NCBI GenBank assembly: GCA_963817855.1
Contig: CAWFQA010000004.1
Location: 558,001-622,000, forward strand
DNA from: JAKAAZ01 sp963817855
GTDB taxonomy: Bacteria; Acidobacteriota; Terriglobia; Terriglobales; Acidobacteriaceae
Direction: 5' to 3'
Length of the DNA: 64,000 nt
The stretch's first letter is position 1. Each line of letters begins with the position of its first letter. Of this stretch, positions 10,046 to 18,900 are shown in pieces. A program made the translations under genes and the position numbers. The notes under the pieces were generated by a model, which was not told the origin of the DNA, searched no databases, and saw nothing but the letters and a program-made list of their open reading frames with translations.

Positions 10046-11200
10046 ATGGAGTTGTTTCGCTTGGCATTGGGAACTCGACAAAATCGGCGAGGTAGGCTGG
10101 CGGTCGCGGGAGTGGTATTGCTGCTTGCGAGCACGGCGGTCTGCTTTGCTTCTTCGAAGGAGCAGAAAGAGCCGGCATGCCCAACCACGGCCGCGCCCAA
10201 TGCGACAACGGGTACTACTTCGAGCGCGGCGACGACGGCCAATACCTCCGACTGCTTGATGCCGGGGGTGAAGGAAGGCAGCGTCAACGATGTGAACGCG
10301 GTGGGGCATCGCTCGGTCGGCGGTCGCGGGTTCGGCAACTGGTACTCGGAAAACTCGGAGATGGCGTGGGGCGCGCAAATCGCGCAGCAGGTGATGAAGT
10401 CCTCGAAAATTGTGCACGACCCGGTGATTGAGGAGTACGTGAACCGCGTCGCCCAGAACATTGTGAAGAATTCCGATGCCAAGGTGCCGTTCAGGATTCG
10501 CGTGATCGATTCCGACGAGGTGAATGCGTTTGCGCTGCCGGGCGGATATTTTTTCGTGAACAGCGGCCTGATTCTGGCGGCGGATAACGAGGCGGAGCTG
10601 GCGGGCGTGATGGCGCACGAAATTGCGCACGTGGCGGCGCACCACCAGGCGCGCGAGATGACGCGCATGCATTATGCCGACCTGGGCATGGTGCCGCTGG
10701 TAATGTTGACCGGCTACAGCGCGGTGGGCTATGGGATCTACGAGGCCTCTGCATTCGCGGTGCCGCTGACGTTTCTGGAATTTCAGCGGGACTTTGAAGA
10801 CCAGGCGGACTGGTTGGGCGTGGAATACATGTACGACGCGGGGTACGATCCGCAGCAGCTGATTGCGTTTTTCGAAAAGATTGAAGAGCTGCAGAAGACC
10901 AAGCCTGGGCTGATTGCGAAGACGTTTGCGACGCATCCGCAGACACCGGCGCGGGTGGAGCGGACGCAGCACGAAATTGCGACGATACTGCCGCCCCGGC
11001 CACAATACATCGTCGATACGTCTGAGTTCCACGCAATCAAGGAGCGGCTATTGCGGATGGAAAACCGGCGACCGGTGAAACCGGGAGCAGGGAAGAATGC
11101 GCCGACGCTGCGGCGGGTGGCCGCGGGTCAGGGCGAGGACGCTGGTTCTTCAGGGGACAGCGATGCGCGACCGGTGCTGCACGAAGGGCCAAGCCACTAG
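10046..11200 (+). CDS. Secreted M48-family zinc metalloprotease (BepA-like)
   Basis: Periplasmic or membrane-anchored M48 peptidase of 384 residues, probably in envelope protein quality control. A basic N terminus followed by a hydrophobic core (residues 18-36) gives a signal peptide. The zinc motif HEIAH is at 191-195, and the downstream FEDQADWLG supplies the expected acidic third ligand; ALPGGYFFVNSGL before HEIAH is typical of the family. I chose ATG 10046 because the preceding open stretch crosses the terminator at 9883-9916 and precedes the signal peptide. No TPR domain follows, unlike full BepA. The last four bases overlap the convergent DUF1801-like gene. Confidence 0.88.
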   Translation: MELFRLALGTRQNRRGRLAVAGVVLLLASTAVCFASSKEQKEPACPTTAAPNATTGTTSSAATTANTSDCLMPGVKEGSVNDVNAVGHRSVGGRGFGNWYSENSEMAWGAQIAQQVMKSSKIVHDPVIEEYVNRVAQNIVKNSDAKVPFRIRVIDSDEVNAFALPGGYFFVNSGLILAADNEAELAGVMAHEIAHVAAHHQAREMTRMHYADLGMVPLVMLTGYSAVGYGIYEASAFAVPLTFLEFQRDFEDQADWLGVEYMYDAGYDPQQLIAFFEKIEELQKTKPGLIAKTFATHPQTPARVERTQHEIATILPPRPQYIVDTSEFHAIKERLLRMENRRPVKPGAGKNAPTLRRVAAGQGEDAGSSGDSDARPVLHEGPSH

Positions 11201-11703
11201 GATTTCGCGGCTTTGCGAGCGCGCGGCGGGATTGTTGCGGATTCGGCGGCGCGGCGCGGGCGCTGTTTTGCTGAGATGGAACGGATGATAAGGCGATGTT
11301 TGCACGCTGGGTCGAAGGGAACTTTGGCGCGCGTAGCGGCGGCTTGCATCAAGGTGACGACCGCCGGATCGTCGAGCGTGTCGGGCGAGGGCAGGCGAAT
11401 GTGGCGGACAAGATTGCCTTCCCCCTGCAATATTTTTTTCGGGTCGGGCAAACCTTTCCCTTGCAGGAAACACAACGTGACCCATTGGGGAAACAGCACG
11501 ATGGAGAAGATGGCTTCTGACGGGCGCTCGGTGGGACTGAAGCCGATGACGAGCGCGTTGTAGTTGTCGTAGACCATTTCGAGCGCGGACGGGTAGCGGG
11601 CGCGCATTTTTTTCAGGATGGCCTGGGCGCGGGCGGAAATTTCCGGCGAGAACTTGGCGAGAAATGTTCGAAGCTGCGCGGTCGGGCTTGCGGCAGTTGT
11701 CAT
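11197..11703 (-). CDS. DUF1801-like (YdhG-like) protein
   Basis: Small cytoplasmic protein of 168 residues resembling the DUF1801/YdhG fold: MVYDNYNALVIGFSP, FPQWVTLCFLQGKGLPDP and HIRLPSPDTLDDPAV follow the family order, and a lysine/arginine-rich tail ends the chain. GGAAGG precedes ATG 11703. It converges on the M48 gene with a four-base overlap and lies 15 bases downstream of lexA on the same strand, so it may be cotranscribed with lexA. Biochemical function of the family is not established. Confidence 0.7.
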   Translation of the reverse strand: MTTAASPTAQLRTFLAKFSPEISARAQAILKKMRARYPSALEMVYDNYNALVIGFSPTERPSEAIFSIVLFPQWVTLCFLQGKGLPDPKKILQGEGNLVRHIRLPSPDTLDDPAVVTLMQAAATRAKVPFDPACKHRLIIRSISAKQRPRRAAESATIPPRARKAAKS

Positions 11704-11718
11704 ACGAACCTTCCAGGA

Positions 11719-12321
11719 CTATGCAAATTTGCGGACAATGGCGAGCACGCGGCCCTGAATCGCGACCTGGGCGGCGGGAACAAAAATCGGCTCCATTTCG
11801 GAGTTCGCCGGCTGCAGGCGAACCGTGTCGCCCTCCAGATAATAGTGCTTCAGGGTGGTCTCGCTGCCGTCGACCAGCGCCACGACAATTTCTCCCTGGC
11901 GCGCGGTCTGCGCTTTTTCGACCAGCACATAATCGCCGTTCATAATATGGTCGTCGCGCATGGACTCGCCGCTGACTTCGAGCGCGAAGACGGCCTTGTT
12001 GTCGACAATATCGTTCAGCGAAAGGCTGTCGCGAAACTCCATCGCCTCGATCGGGCGACCGGCGGCAATGCGGCCCATCAGCGGAATATCCTGCATGGTG
12101 GCGGGCTTGCGATCGGGCGTCAGGTCGATGGAGCGGCTGCGATTGTGGGCGCGGTTGAGGAGACCCTTCCGTTCCAAATTGGAAATATGTTTGTGAACGG
12201 TGGCGAGGGAACTTAGATCGAGCCCGGAGGCAATCTCTTCAAAGGAGGGAGAGTAGCCGCAGCGCTCTACGAAATTCCGAATGAAATCCAGGACCTCTTT
12301 TTGACGCTTGGTGATTGCCAT
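11719..12321 (-). CDS. lexA: LexA repressor
   Basis: SOS-response repressor and self-cleaving protease of 200 residues. The N-terminal winged helix (1-65) has the LexA pattern MAITKRQKEVLDFI and GYSPSFEEIA. The Ala87-Gly88 cleavage site lies in RIAAGRPIEA, the catalytic Ser120 in SGESMRDD and Lys158 in SETTLKHYY. The ORF is open to 12522, but ATG 12321 gives the normal family length and N terminus. A palindrome (12351-12366) just upstream may be its own operator. Confidence 0.96.
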   Translation of the reverse strand: MAITKRQKEVLDFIRNFVERCGYSPSFEEIASGLDLSSLATVHKHISNLERKGLLNRAHNRSRSIDLTPDRKPATMQDIPLMGRIAAGRPIEAMEFRDSLSLNDIVDNKAVFALEVSGESMRDDHIMNGDYVLVEKAQTARQGEIVVALVDGSETTLKHYYLEGDTVRLQPANSEMEPIFVPAAQVAIQGRVLAIVRKFA

Positions 12322-12350
12322 GGTGCCTGCAGTGTAGCGAATGAAAGGCG

Positions 12351-12366
12351 AACTTGCAAGAAAGTT
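12351..12366. promoter_or_regulatory. Candidate LexA operator (imperfectly known motif)
   Basis: AACTT at 12351-12355 and AAGTT at 12362-12366 form an inverted repeat with a six-base spacer, 30 bases upstream of the lexA start. LexA genes are usually autoregulated, so the position is right, but I do not know the motif used by this lineage and found no copy before recN. Confidence 0.35.
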
Positions 12367-12499
12367 TTTTGAGTAAATTATCGCCGTGACGCCAACTAGT
12401 ACATGGTGAGTAAGCGGCCTGATTGAGTCGCATCTTGCCGCAGTGAACGCGTGTGGATTTTGGCGCCCTGCGCTGCTGGACACGGCGGGACTAGCGACC

Positions 12500-13471
12500 T
12501 TATTTTGAGAGGCCCCCATCATGCGGTTTTGGTCCCCGTGGCTGATCTGATGAGTTCTTTGCTGAAGTCCATGGGACTCCTTGAGAGGTTAGAAAGGTGG
12601 CTACATATTTTGCGGGGACAGCAATGCCGAGGCTCCCAAGGAATTGGACAGCGACGCCGATTAAAGACTCGATCCGACAGCCTAAATACGGGGCCTCCAC
12701 TATTTCCTGGGTTGATTCTTAGGTCTACGTTATGGACCTCGACCGGGGTCGAATCTCCCGCCGCTGCCGCGCGAAGGAGAACCATAGAATTCCATGCTGA
12801 AGCTACGGTGCCTGATGTAGTGATCAGGCCACTCTCGCCAAATGGATAGCCACAAGCGAAGATGTCCTCGGCGTCTCGTGGCCGCGCTACAGACAATGTG
12901 ACAAACTTTGGCTTTCCTTGCGGCCAGCCGACGGTTCCCGACCCGCCAAATATTTTTTGCGTGCTCGTAAAAGGATTCACATTAGGTCTGATCAGGGCGA
13001 GATCGTGAGCAGGATCGGTCGCTACGACTGTAGCAGCGTAGTACATGGTCCCAGCCGCGATTGTTATCCCGCCCTTTTCAATGTTAGGGATTTCGGTGCC
13101 GATCCCAATTTCTGCAGGAATCCCTTGAGCCTCTAATACTTGGATGACTTGCTTAATGCCAGGATGGTAAACACCATCTTGGCCACGAAAGCCATCTACC
13201 ACATGAATGCGGTGACAACATCGCCATTCGAGTTAACGAAAAATCCTGTTCCTGCAATGCAGTAGCGGCCATCTCCGAAGCAGCTCTTCAATTGATCCGG
13301 AGCCTTGGGAAAAGGTGTTGTCGGGGTAGAGACTAGCTTGACGTCGACCTTGACCACCGATGGTCGGATGCCATCAATTGCATCTGGCAGTTTGGAATTT
13401 GTTTGGGCTCGAACGGTTCCTGTCTGCAGCAAAGCGAGCATAACAATCGCAAACCATCTCATAGCCTTCAC
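12500..13471 (-). pseudogene. Secreted trypsin-like serine protease broken by two frameshifts
   Basis: Restored, this is a 323-residue exported S1-type protease. The first segment (13471-13196) carries a signal peptide ending at TVRAQ and the start of the fold (GTGFFVNSNGDVVTAF). The next frame continues VDGFRG..., contains DPAHDLALI with the catalytic Asp, and INPGNSGGPVF with the catalytic Ser. A third frame ends with LIGVAVQFLGSLGIAVPAKY. A missing C at about 13204 destroys the expected catalytic His (TAFHVVDG), and an extra T in the run at 12663-12665 shifts the C terminus. Both lie at short homopolymers, so sequence error and true decay are both possible. Confidence 0.75.
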
Positions 13472-13661
13472 CTCAGTCGCAGCTTAATAGCTACGAATTG
13501 TATCCCGCTGGGTCGTCTGACGGCGACTCAAATTGTGGGTGGGCCATTCAGGCCGTTGGGCTGTTTAAATGTCCGAAGGATTGGGCGTGGTGTATTTTCG
13601 TTAGTACGCTATGGGATGCAAGATGAGAGTGTAGATCACTTGTGAGTTCGAAGAGGAGAAG

Positions 13662-14039
13662 ATGATTGATCACATCATTCTGACGGTCAGCGATGTGGAA
13701 CGTTCGCTCGCGTTTTATGAGGCGGCGCTGAAGCCACTGAACATCAAATTCTTCCTGCCGTACAAGGGTAAGGACGGACATCCTGACCTGTGGGGATTTG
13801 GGGATGGCAAGCGCGCGTACTTCTGGCTCAAGCAAGGGAAGGCCGATCCGGCGGCGATTCATTGGGGCTTCGACGCGGAGAACAACGATAACGTCGATGA
13901 GTTCTACAAGGCGGCGATGGCGGCTGGCGCCAGGGACAATATTTCTCCGCGCGCACGGCTGGAATACTATGCCGGATATTATGCGGCGGATGTATTCGAC
14001 CCGGACGGATATTCGTTTGAGGTTGTATATAAGAGCTGA
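13662..14039 (+). CDS. VOC (glyoxalase/bleomycin-resistance) family protein
   Basis: Single-domain vicinal-oxygen-chelate protein of 125 residues. The N terminus MIDHIILTVSDVERSLAFYE and the C terminus FDPDGYSFEVVYK are standard for the superfamily; the metal-site pattern is His4 at the start and the Glu near residue 121. The first His/Glu pair is visible; the substrate is unknown. GAGGAG lies just upstream of the ATG. A truncated near-copy of its 5' end is found at 17726-17875, showing local duplication. Family members include lyases, thiol transferases and binding proteins. Confidence 0.88.
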   Translation: MIDHIILTVSDVERSLAFYEAALKPLNIKFFLPYKGKDGHPDLWGFGDGKRAYFWLKQGKADPAAIHWGFDAENNDNVDEFYKAAMAAGARDNISPRARLEYYAGYYAADVFDPDGYSFEVVYKS

Positions 14040-14060
14040 GGATAAAACCGCGCTGGTAGA

Positions 14061-14551
14061 ATGCACCGCATGATGCGTCCTCGAAATGTACTGTATTGCG
14101 TCATCCTTTCTGGCCTCTGCATGCTAACTTTTGCGCAACGGCCTACTGGGCCAAAGGAGTCGTTTATGCCTCATCATGCTCGCGGGACATTCGATGTGAA
14201 AGTTCAACCGCTGTCTGCTCCCGACATGGATGGCGTCGCCCGGTTTTCCATCAACAAGACCATCCACGGCGATTTGGAAGCGACCACCAAGGGTGAAATG
14301 TTTACTGCGGGCGATCCGAAGGCAGGCAGTGCAGGCTATGTCGCAATCGAGACGGTGAGCGGAAAGTTGGCCGGCAAGAGCGGCAGCTTCGTTCTGCAGC
14401 ATTTCGCCACGATGGCTGCGAGTGGCCGCGACATGATTGTAAAGATCACTCCCGGTTCAGGCACCGGAGAGCTGAAGGGCATTTCGGGCACATTCAACAT
14501 CATCATCAAGACGGGAAGCACAGCTACGACCTGGAGTACGAGCTGCCATAA
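14061..14551 (+). CDS. DUF3224 protein with probable C-terminal frameshift
   Basis: The core (ARGTFDVKVQPL, KTIHGDLEATTKGEM, AGYVAIETVSGKL, GTGELKGISGTF) is a DUF3224 domain, a small beta-barrel of unknown activity. As sequenced, the reading frame runs to 14570 with an odd tail; one missing G in the run 14513-14515 would restore the normal ending KHSYDLEYELP and a stop at 14549-14551 (163 residues). Two starts compete: ATG 14061 gives a signal-peptide-like leader ending LTFAQ, while ATG 14166 has a strong AAGGAG and gives the bare domain. Coordinates here use the first start and the restored stop. Confidence 0.75.
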
Positions 14552-14620
14552 CGAAAACCGACGAACCTGATGGAAGGGCCAGCCGCGAAAATCTCGCCCA
14601 ATCGTCGAGACCGCGACACA

Positions 14621-14661
14621 GAAAAGCCCGGAGGTGGGAATATCCGGGCCTTTATTGTTTT
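14621..14661. terminator. Bidirectional terminator between convergent genes
   Basis: GCCCGGA at 14625-14631 pairs with TCCGGGC at 14643-14649; an A-run lies left and a T-rich stretch right, so it can end transcription of the DUF3224 gene (plus) and of the secreted protein gene at 14685-15107 (minus). Confidence 0.8.
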
Positions 14662-14684
14662 GCGACGCTTACGTTTGGCGAATT

Positions 14685-15107
14685 CTACTCGGCTGCGATC
14701 AGGATCTGGCCGTAGCTTTGGTGCAGCCTTGCCACTTCCGCTGGAATTCTCTTTTCGAGTTTGGAAGTGGGAAAATTGATGCTCATCGCAGCAGATTCGC
14801 ACTGAACACCCCGCATAAAATACTGGCCGCCGCGTTTGTCGAAACTCAGCGCGCATCCCTTCGACGGGCTGCCGTTTTCGGATGCCAGAGTCAATACCAC
14901 AGGGGTGCCTTTGCTGCTCAGAATTTGAATGGTGCCGTCCTTTGCCCGAGCCACTGAATAGGTGCCTGCCGGAAGCTGTTTGTTTCCGACCGTAAAGTCG
15001 AAGGGCACCGTGGCGTGGACTTGTCTGGATTGCATTTGCGCAAACGCGCTGCCGACGCCGAGAATGCTTGCGAGTGTGAAGAACGCTACGACTGTAATCC
15101 GTTTCAT
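14685..15107 (-). CDS. Small secreted protein of an acidobacterial family, function unknown
   Basis: Exported protein of 140 residues. MKRITVVAFFTLASILGVGSAFAQ is a signal peptide with a clear Ala-x-Ala site. The mature part starts VHATVPFDFTVGNKQLPAGTY, a pattern I associate with many paralogous small secreted proteins of Acidobacteria, probably a beta-rich fold. AGGAG lies eight bases before ATG 15107, so the 32 extra residues of the longest ORF are dropped. It ends just before the shared terminator. Nothing in the sequence indicates an enzyme. Confidence 0.7.
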   Translation of the reverse strand: MKRITVVAFFTLASILGVGSAFAQMQSRQVHATVPFDFTVGNKQLPAGTYSVARAKDGTIQILSSKGTPVVLTLASENGSPSKGCALSFDKRGGQYFMRGVQCESAAMSINFPTSKLEKRIPAEVARLHQSYGQILIAAE

Positions 15108-15260
15108 GATGTTGTCTCCTGTTGAATGTGGGTGCCGGTTTTGCTCTTCCCAACCGCCACGTTGAGGCGACACTAGACTCGGGTCACATCTATCGCAATG
15201 CATGGAAGGTGGATTGAAAATTGAAGGTAGGTCAAAATAAAGTCAATCGCTAAGTGCCTG

Positions 15261-17600
15261 ATGCAACGAAGGTTTGGACGGGTTTCGGCAGAAGGAATAG
15301 AATCCCGGCAATGCCGCGCCACGCCTGTTGCGCGGCCGTCTGAGGCATCTGAGGCAACCGTCTTGGCAGATTCGGCTCAATCACCGCAGCAGCGAGTGAG
15401 GTTCGGCCCTTACGAAGTCGATCTTCGGGCGGGAGAACTGTGGAAGGCGGGGCGAAAGCGCAAGCTCACTGGCCAGCCGTTCCTGGTTCTGGCGATTTTG
15501 CTGGAGCGGCCCGGCGAGGTGGTCAGCCGGGAGGAATTGCAGAAGCGGCTATGGCCGGACACCTTTGTCGACGTCGACCACAACCTGAATACCGCGATCA
15601 ACAAAATACGCGAAGCGCTGAACGATTCCTCGGAGCGCCCGCAGTTTGTTGAGACGCTCTCTCGCCGAGGTTATCGATTCATCGCTCCGGTGGAAATCGT
15701 GCTGCCCGCCGTGCCGTCAGTTCCGAACGGAGCGGCACTTGCATCCAGCATCACTTCCGAAAACGGCCCGATCGCCACGCACGTACAGGAAATCGCACCG
15801 GTACTGGCGGTGGCCGCTCCTGAGACGGCGCGGCTGCAAGTTCCTCGCTCGAAATTTCTCAAGCAATGGCGTTTGGCGGGATTGTCGGCGATTGCCGTTG
15901 CGGCTCTGGTGGTTTTGTATCTTTTGCGGCCAACGGTACCGCCTCCGCGTGTGACTGGAATAAGGCAACTCACGCACGATGAAACCCCAAAGCTTTTTTT
16001 TGGACCCTCCGCGACGCCACTGGCCATGTTCACGGATGGGACACGAGTCTATTTCGGAGAATTGGATCCTTCGCATCTCAAGGTGATGCAGGTCTCCACC
16101 TTTGGAGGCGAGTCGGAGAGGGTACCGGTCCCTTTCGAGTTTGTGGGGCTAACCGACCTCTCCGTGTCGCAATCGAAACTGCTGCTGCAAACCCCGATCA
16201 ACGTAAGCGCGACCCTGGGAGGACTGTGGACGATGCCGTTGCCGGCCGGCCAGCCGCAGAGCAATGGGAAACTTGAAGTCTACGATGCGGCATGGAGTCC
16301 GGATGGAGATTGGATCTACTACACGATTGGATCCGATCTTTGGGTGTCGCGCACCGATGAAAGCCAACAGCGGAAGATTCTCAGCGAGACAGGTCTGCTG
16401 AACTGGATTCGTTTTTCGCACGACGGAGAGCGGATTCGATTCAGCGCTTTTGACCAGACACATAACACGAACGCGCTGTGGGAAGCGAGCATCGACGGAA
16501 GTCACTTGCGGCCTGTGCTGCCGGGATGGAATGCGTGCTGCGGCTCCTGGACCCCGGACGGGAAGTACTTCGTATTTGCCTCGATGCGGGGCGGCAGCTG
16601 GAATCTTTGGGCGATGCGGGAAAAGCGGGAGTGGTGGCGGAAGACAGATTCGGAGCCGGTGCGGCTGACCGTCGGGCAGATGAGCTCGATTAGCCCGCTG
16701 CCCAGCACCGACGGGAAAACAATCTTTTTCATCGGTTCTACCCCGCGCGGTGAGCTGGTCCGCTACGACTTGCAGAAGCGGCTGTTCGTACCGTATCTAC
16801 CGGGGCTCTCCGCGAACGGTCTGGCCTTCTCGCGCGATGGATCGAGGGTGGCGTGGACCACGGTGCCGGAGGGCTCGCTATGGCAAAGCAAGGCGGACGG
16901 CTCCGATCGTCACCAGCTGACCTTCCCGCCCATGCAGGCCTCGTTGCCGCGCTGGTCGCCAGATGGGACGCGGATTGCATTCGCTGCGCAGGAGCCGGGG
17001 AAGCCTTCGAAGATCTACATTGTGCCGGCAGTAGGAGGCATTGCAGAGAAGGTAACGGCGGGCGAGGCGGGCGACACCGACCCTTCCTGGTCCCCGGACG
17101 GCGATGCGTTAGCCTTTGGTGCAACCTTTCTGAAGGATGCCAGCATGGAGAACCATCCGATTCGGATTGTTGACCTGAGAAGCCACGCGGTCACGGCGCT
17201 GCCCGATTCGAGCCGCTACTTTTCCCCACGCTGGTCGCCCGACGGTCGCTGGCTGGTGGCGCTCGACGACGAGACATTTGCGCTGGAACTGTATAACTTC
17301 ACGACTCGGAAATGGGAGCAACTAACGAATCTGGTTGCCGTCTATCCGAACTGGACTTCCGATAGCCGATGCGTTTTGTTCAACTCGCCGGGCCCCCCAT
17401 CCCCGGCACAACAGCCGTATTACCGGATGTGCCTTTTGGACCGGAAACCGCAGTTGCTGGTGAATTTGGGGGAAGGCGGGTCGCTGGTGTCGGGCACCTT
17501 CAACTTCTGGACCGGGGTAACACCCGACGGCTCGATTTTGGGCATACGGAATATCAGCACCGAAGAGGTGTACGCCCTCGACACGCAATTTCCTAAGTGA
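15261..17600 (+). CDS. Membrane-bound winged-helix regulator with TolB-like propeller
   Basis: One-component regulator of 779 residues. Residues 46-145 are an OmpR/CadC-type winged helix (VRFGPYEVDLRAGEL, GEVVSREELQKRLWP, NKIREAL, ETLSRRGYRF). A single membrane helix spans about 204-222. The rest (235-775) is a periplasmic beta-propeller with PD40/TolB repeats (WSPDGDWIYY, WTPDGKYFVF, WSPDGTRIAF, WSPDGRWLVA). The sensor would thus lie outside and the DNA-binding head inside. This architecture is common in Acidobacteria; ligands and targets are not known. ATG 15261 lacks a strong Shine-Dalgarno sequence and the first 45 residues look unstructured, so the true start may be further in. Confidence 0.9.
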   Translation: MQRRFGRVSAEGIESRQCRATPVARPSEASEATVLADSAQSPQQRVRFGPYEVDLRAGELWKAGRKRKLTGQPFLVLAILLERPGEVVSREELQKRLWPDTFVDVDHNLNTAINKIREALNDSSERPQFVETLSRRGYRFIAPVEIVLPAVPSVPNGAALASSITSENGPIATHVQEIAPVLAVAAPETARLQVPRSKFLKQWRLAGLSAIAVAALVVLYLLRPTVPPPRVTGIRQLTHDETPKLFFGPSATPLAMFTDGTRVYFGELDPSHLKVMQVSTFGGESERVPVPFEFVGLTDLSVSQSKLLLQTPINVSATLGGLWTMPLPAGQPQSNGKLEVYDAAWSPDGDWIYYTIGSDLWVSRTDESQQRKILSETGLLNWIRFSHDGERIRFSAFDQTHNTNALWEASIDGSHLRPVLPGWNACCGSWTPDGKYFVFASMRGGSWNLWAMREKREWWRKTDSEPVRLTVGQMSSISPLPSTDGKTIFFIGSTPRGELVRYDLQKRLFVPYLPGLSANGLAFSRDGSRVAWTTVPEGSLWQSKADGSDRHQLTFPPMQASLPRWSPDGTRIAFAAQEPGKPSKIYIVPAVGGIAEKVTAGEAGDTDPSWSPDGDALAFGATFLKDASMENHPIRIVDLRSHAVTALPDSSRYFSPRWSPDGRWLVALDDETFALELYNFTTRKWEQLTNLVAVYPNWTSDSRCVLFNSPGPPSPAQQPYYRMCLLDRKPQLLVNLGEGGSLVSGTFNFWTGVTPDGSILGIRNISTEEVYALDTQFPK

Positions 17601-17725
17601 CGACAGTAAATTCCTAAGTAACTCCGCCTTCAGGTGCCCCCATCAAGCCTCTTCTGGCGCAGAGTCGCAGCCGCGACCCGGTTCGCTCGGGAATGTGGGG
17701 TATTGCGATCAAGGAGAGGAGAAGG

Positions 17726-17875
17726 GTGATTCATCACATGATTCTGACGGCCAGCGACGTGGAACCTTCGCTGGCCTTTTATGAGGCGGCGCTGAAGCCA
17801 CTGAACCCGGATTTCTTTCGCATCGATAGACATCCACACTTCTGCAGGATTTTGAAAACAATTTCGCGTGGTTGA
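17726..17875 (+). pseudogene. Truncated copy of the VOC-family gene
   Basis: About 90 bases from 17720 to 17812 match the 5' end and ribosome-binding region of the VOC gene at 13662 with only scattered substitutions (HHMILTASDVEPSLAFYEAALKPLN against HIILTVSDVERSLAFYEAALKPLN). The similarity stops abruptly after codon 30, and the frame ends at 17875 without the rest of the domain. It is best read as a remnant of a duplicated gene; a functional 49-residue peptide is unlikely. Confidence 0.7.
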
Positions 17876-18095
17876 TTCCCGCAATGGGAGGAGCGGGGAA
17901 GTGTGTGCCGAATTGATTTTCGGCGCAGACAGAACGCACTTCTTCCGTTGAATTTCAATTGCTGCGAGCGCAACTCTAGACAGACAGTAAGGGCGTGAAG
18001 ATGTGGACGCCTTTGCCCGTCTCCACAGAGAGTGAGCAGGCAGATGGCAACCTCCCCCCGGTTCCAGGATTCCGCAAGCTTCCGTACAAGTTCCC

Positions 18096-18899
18096 TTGAG
18101 TGTGTTGCCAGCGCTCGACTGGGCGCCGCTGCCGTCCCCGGAAAAACAACCGCGTGGGACGGCAGCGACGGCTCTTGCAGCGACCCAGGCGGCGTGGGAT
18201 CGGGAGCTGGTGCTGCTGGAGCACATGCCGCTGGTGCGGATGGTGGCGTACCGCATTCTGCAGCGACTGCCGCAATCGGTGGAACTGGACGATCTGGTGA
18301 GTGCGGGTGTCGTCGGGCTGATTGACGCGCACAACAAATTTGATCCGAGTAAAAAAGTTCTGTTTCGCAGCTATGCGGCGGTGCGGATACGGGGAGCCAT
18401 CCTGGACAGTTTGCGGGGGATGGATTGGGCTCCGCGCGAAATACGCCGCAAGGCACGCGAAATGGAAGAGACGACGCAGCGCCTGACCCAGCGCATGGGG
18501 CGGAAACCGCAGCAGAGTGAAGTTGCGGCCGAACTGGGGATGGCGTTCGCGTCGTTTCAGCAACTGTTGCTAACGGTGAAGTGGCTGGAAGTTGGCAGTT
18601 TGCAGGCGCCGATTTGCGAGGGTTCGGCGGAAGAGGAGATGGTTTATCTCGAGGCCAATCCGGAAGACAATCCGCTGCACCAATGCATGCGCAGCGAGCG
18701 GGCGGCGAGATTATCGGAAGTAGTGGCGGCGCTGCCGGAGCGGGAACAGCGGGTGCTGCAGATGTATTACGTGGAAGAGATGACGCTGAAGGAGATCGGT
18801 CTGGTGCTGGGGTTGGTGGAGTCACGAGTGTCGCAGATTCGCACGGCTGTGCTGGAAATTTTGCGGGCGCGACTAGAGCGTGATGCAACGTTTCGTTGA
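18096..18899 (+). CDS. FliA/WhiG-family RNA polymerase sigma factor
   Basis: Sigma-70 group 3 factor of 267 residues. Region 2 includes HMPLVRMVAYRI, LDDLVSAGVVGLIDA and FRSYAAVRIRGAILD; the following DSLRGMDWAPREIRRKARE is diagnostic for the FliA/WhiG branch; region 4 has LPEREQRVLQMYYVEEMTLKEIG with the helix-turn-helix VESRVSQIRT. No flagellar gene is nearby. The only in-frame starts are TTG 18096, GTG 18102 and TTG 18105, none with a good Shine-Dalgarno sequence. An ATG at 18044 would read into this frame if one C of the C6 run at 18054-18059 were extra. Stop lies two bases from the convergent ccmC gene. Confidence 0.88.
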   Translation: MSVLPALDWAPLPSPEKQPRGTAATALAATQAAWDRELVLLEHMPLVRMVAYRILQRLPQSVELDDLVSAGVVGLIDAHNKFDPSKKVLFRSYAAVRIRGAILDSLRGMDWAPREIRRKAREMEETTQRLTQRMGRKPQQSEVAAELGMAFASFQQLLLTVKWLEVGSLQAPICEGSAEEEMVYLEANPEDNPLHQCMRSERAARLSEVVAALPEREQRVLQMYYVEEMTLKEIGLVLGLVESRVSQIRTAVLEILRARLERDATFR

Positions 18900-18900
18900 T

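Noticed and set aside
9866..11032. A 388-codon minus-strand ORF opposite the M48 protease
   Set aside because: The M48 reading has a signal peptide and HEIAH; the antisense frame is histidine/arginine-rich and motif-free, and crosses the terminator.
11719..12522. Longer LexA reading from 12522
   Set aside because: The first 67 residues extend beyond the normal LexA N terminus and cover the likely promoter and operator.
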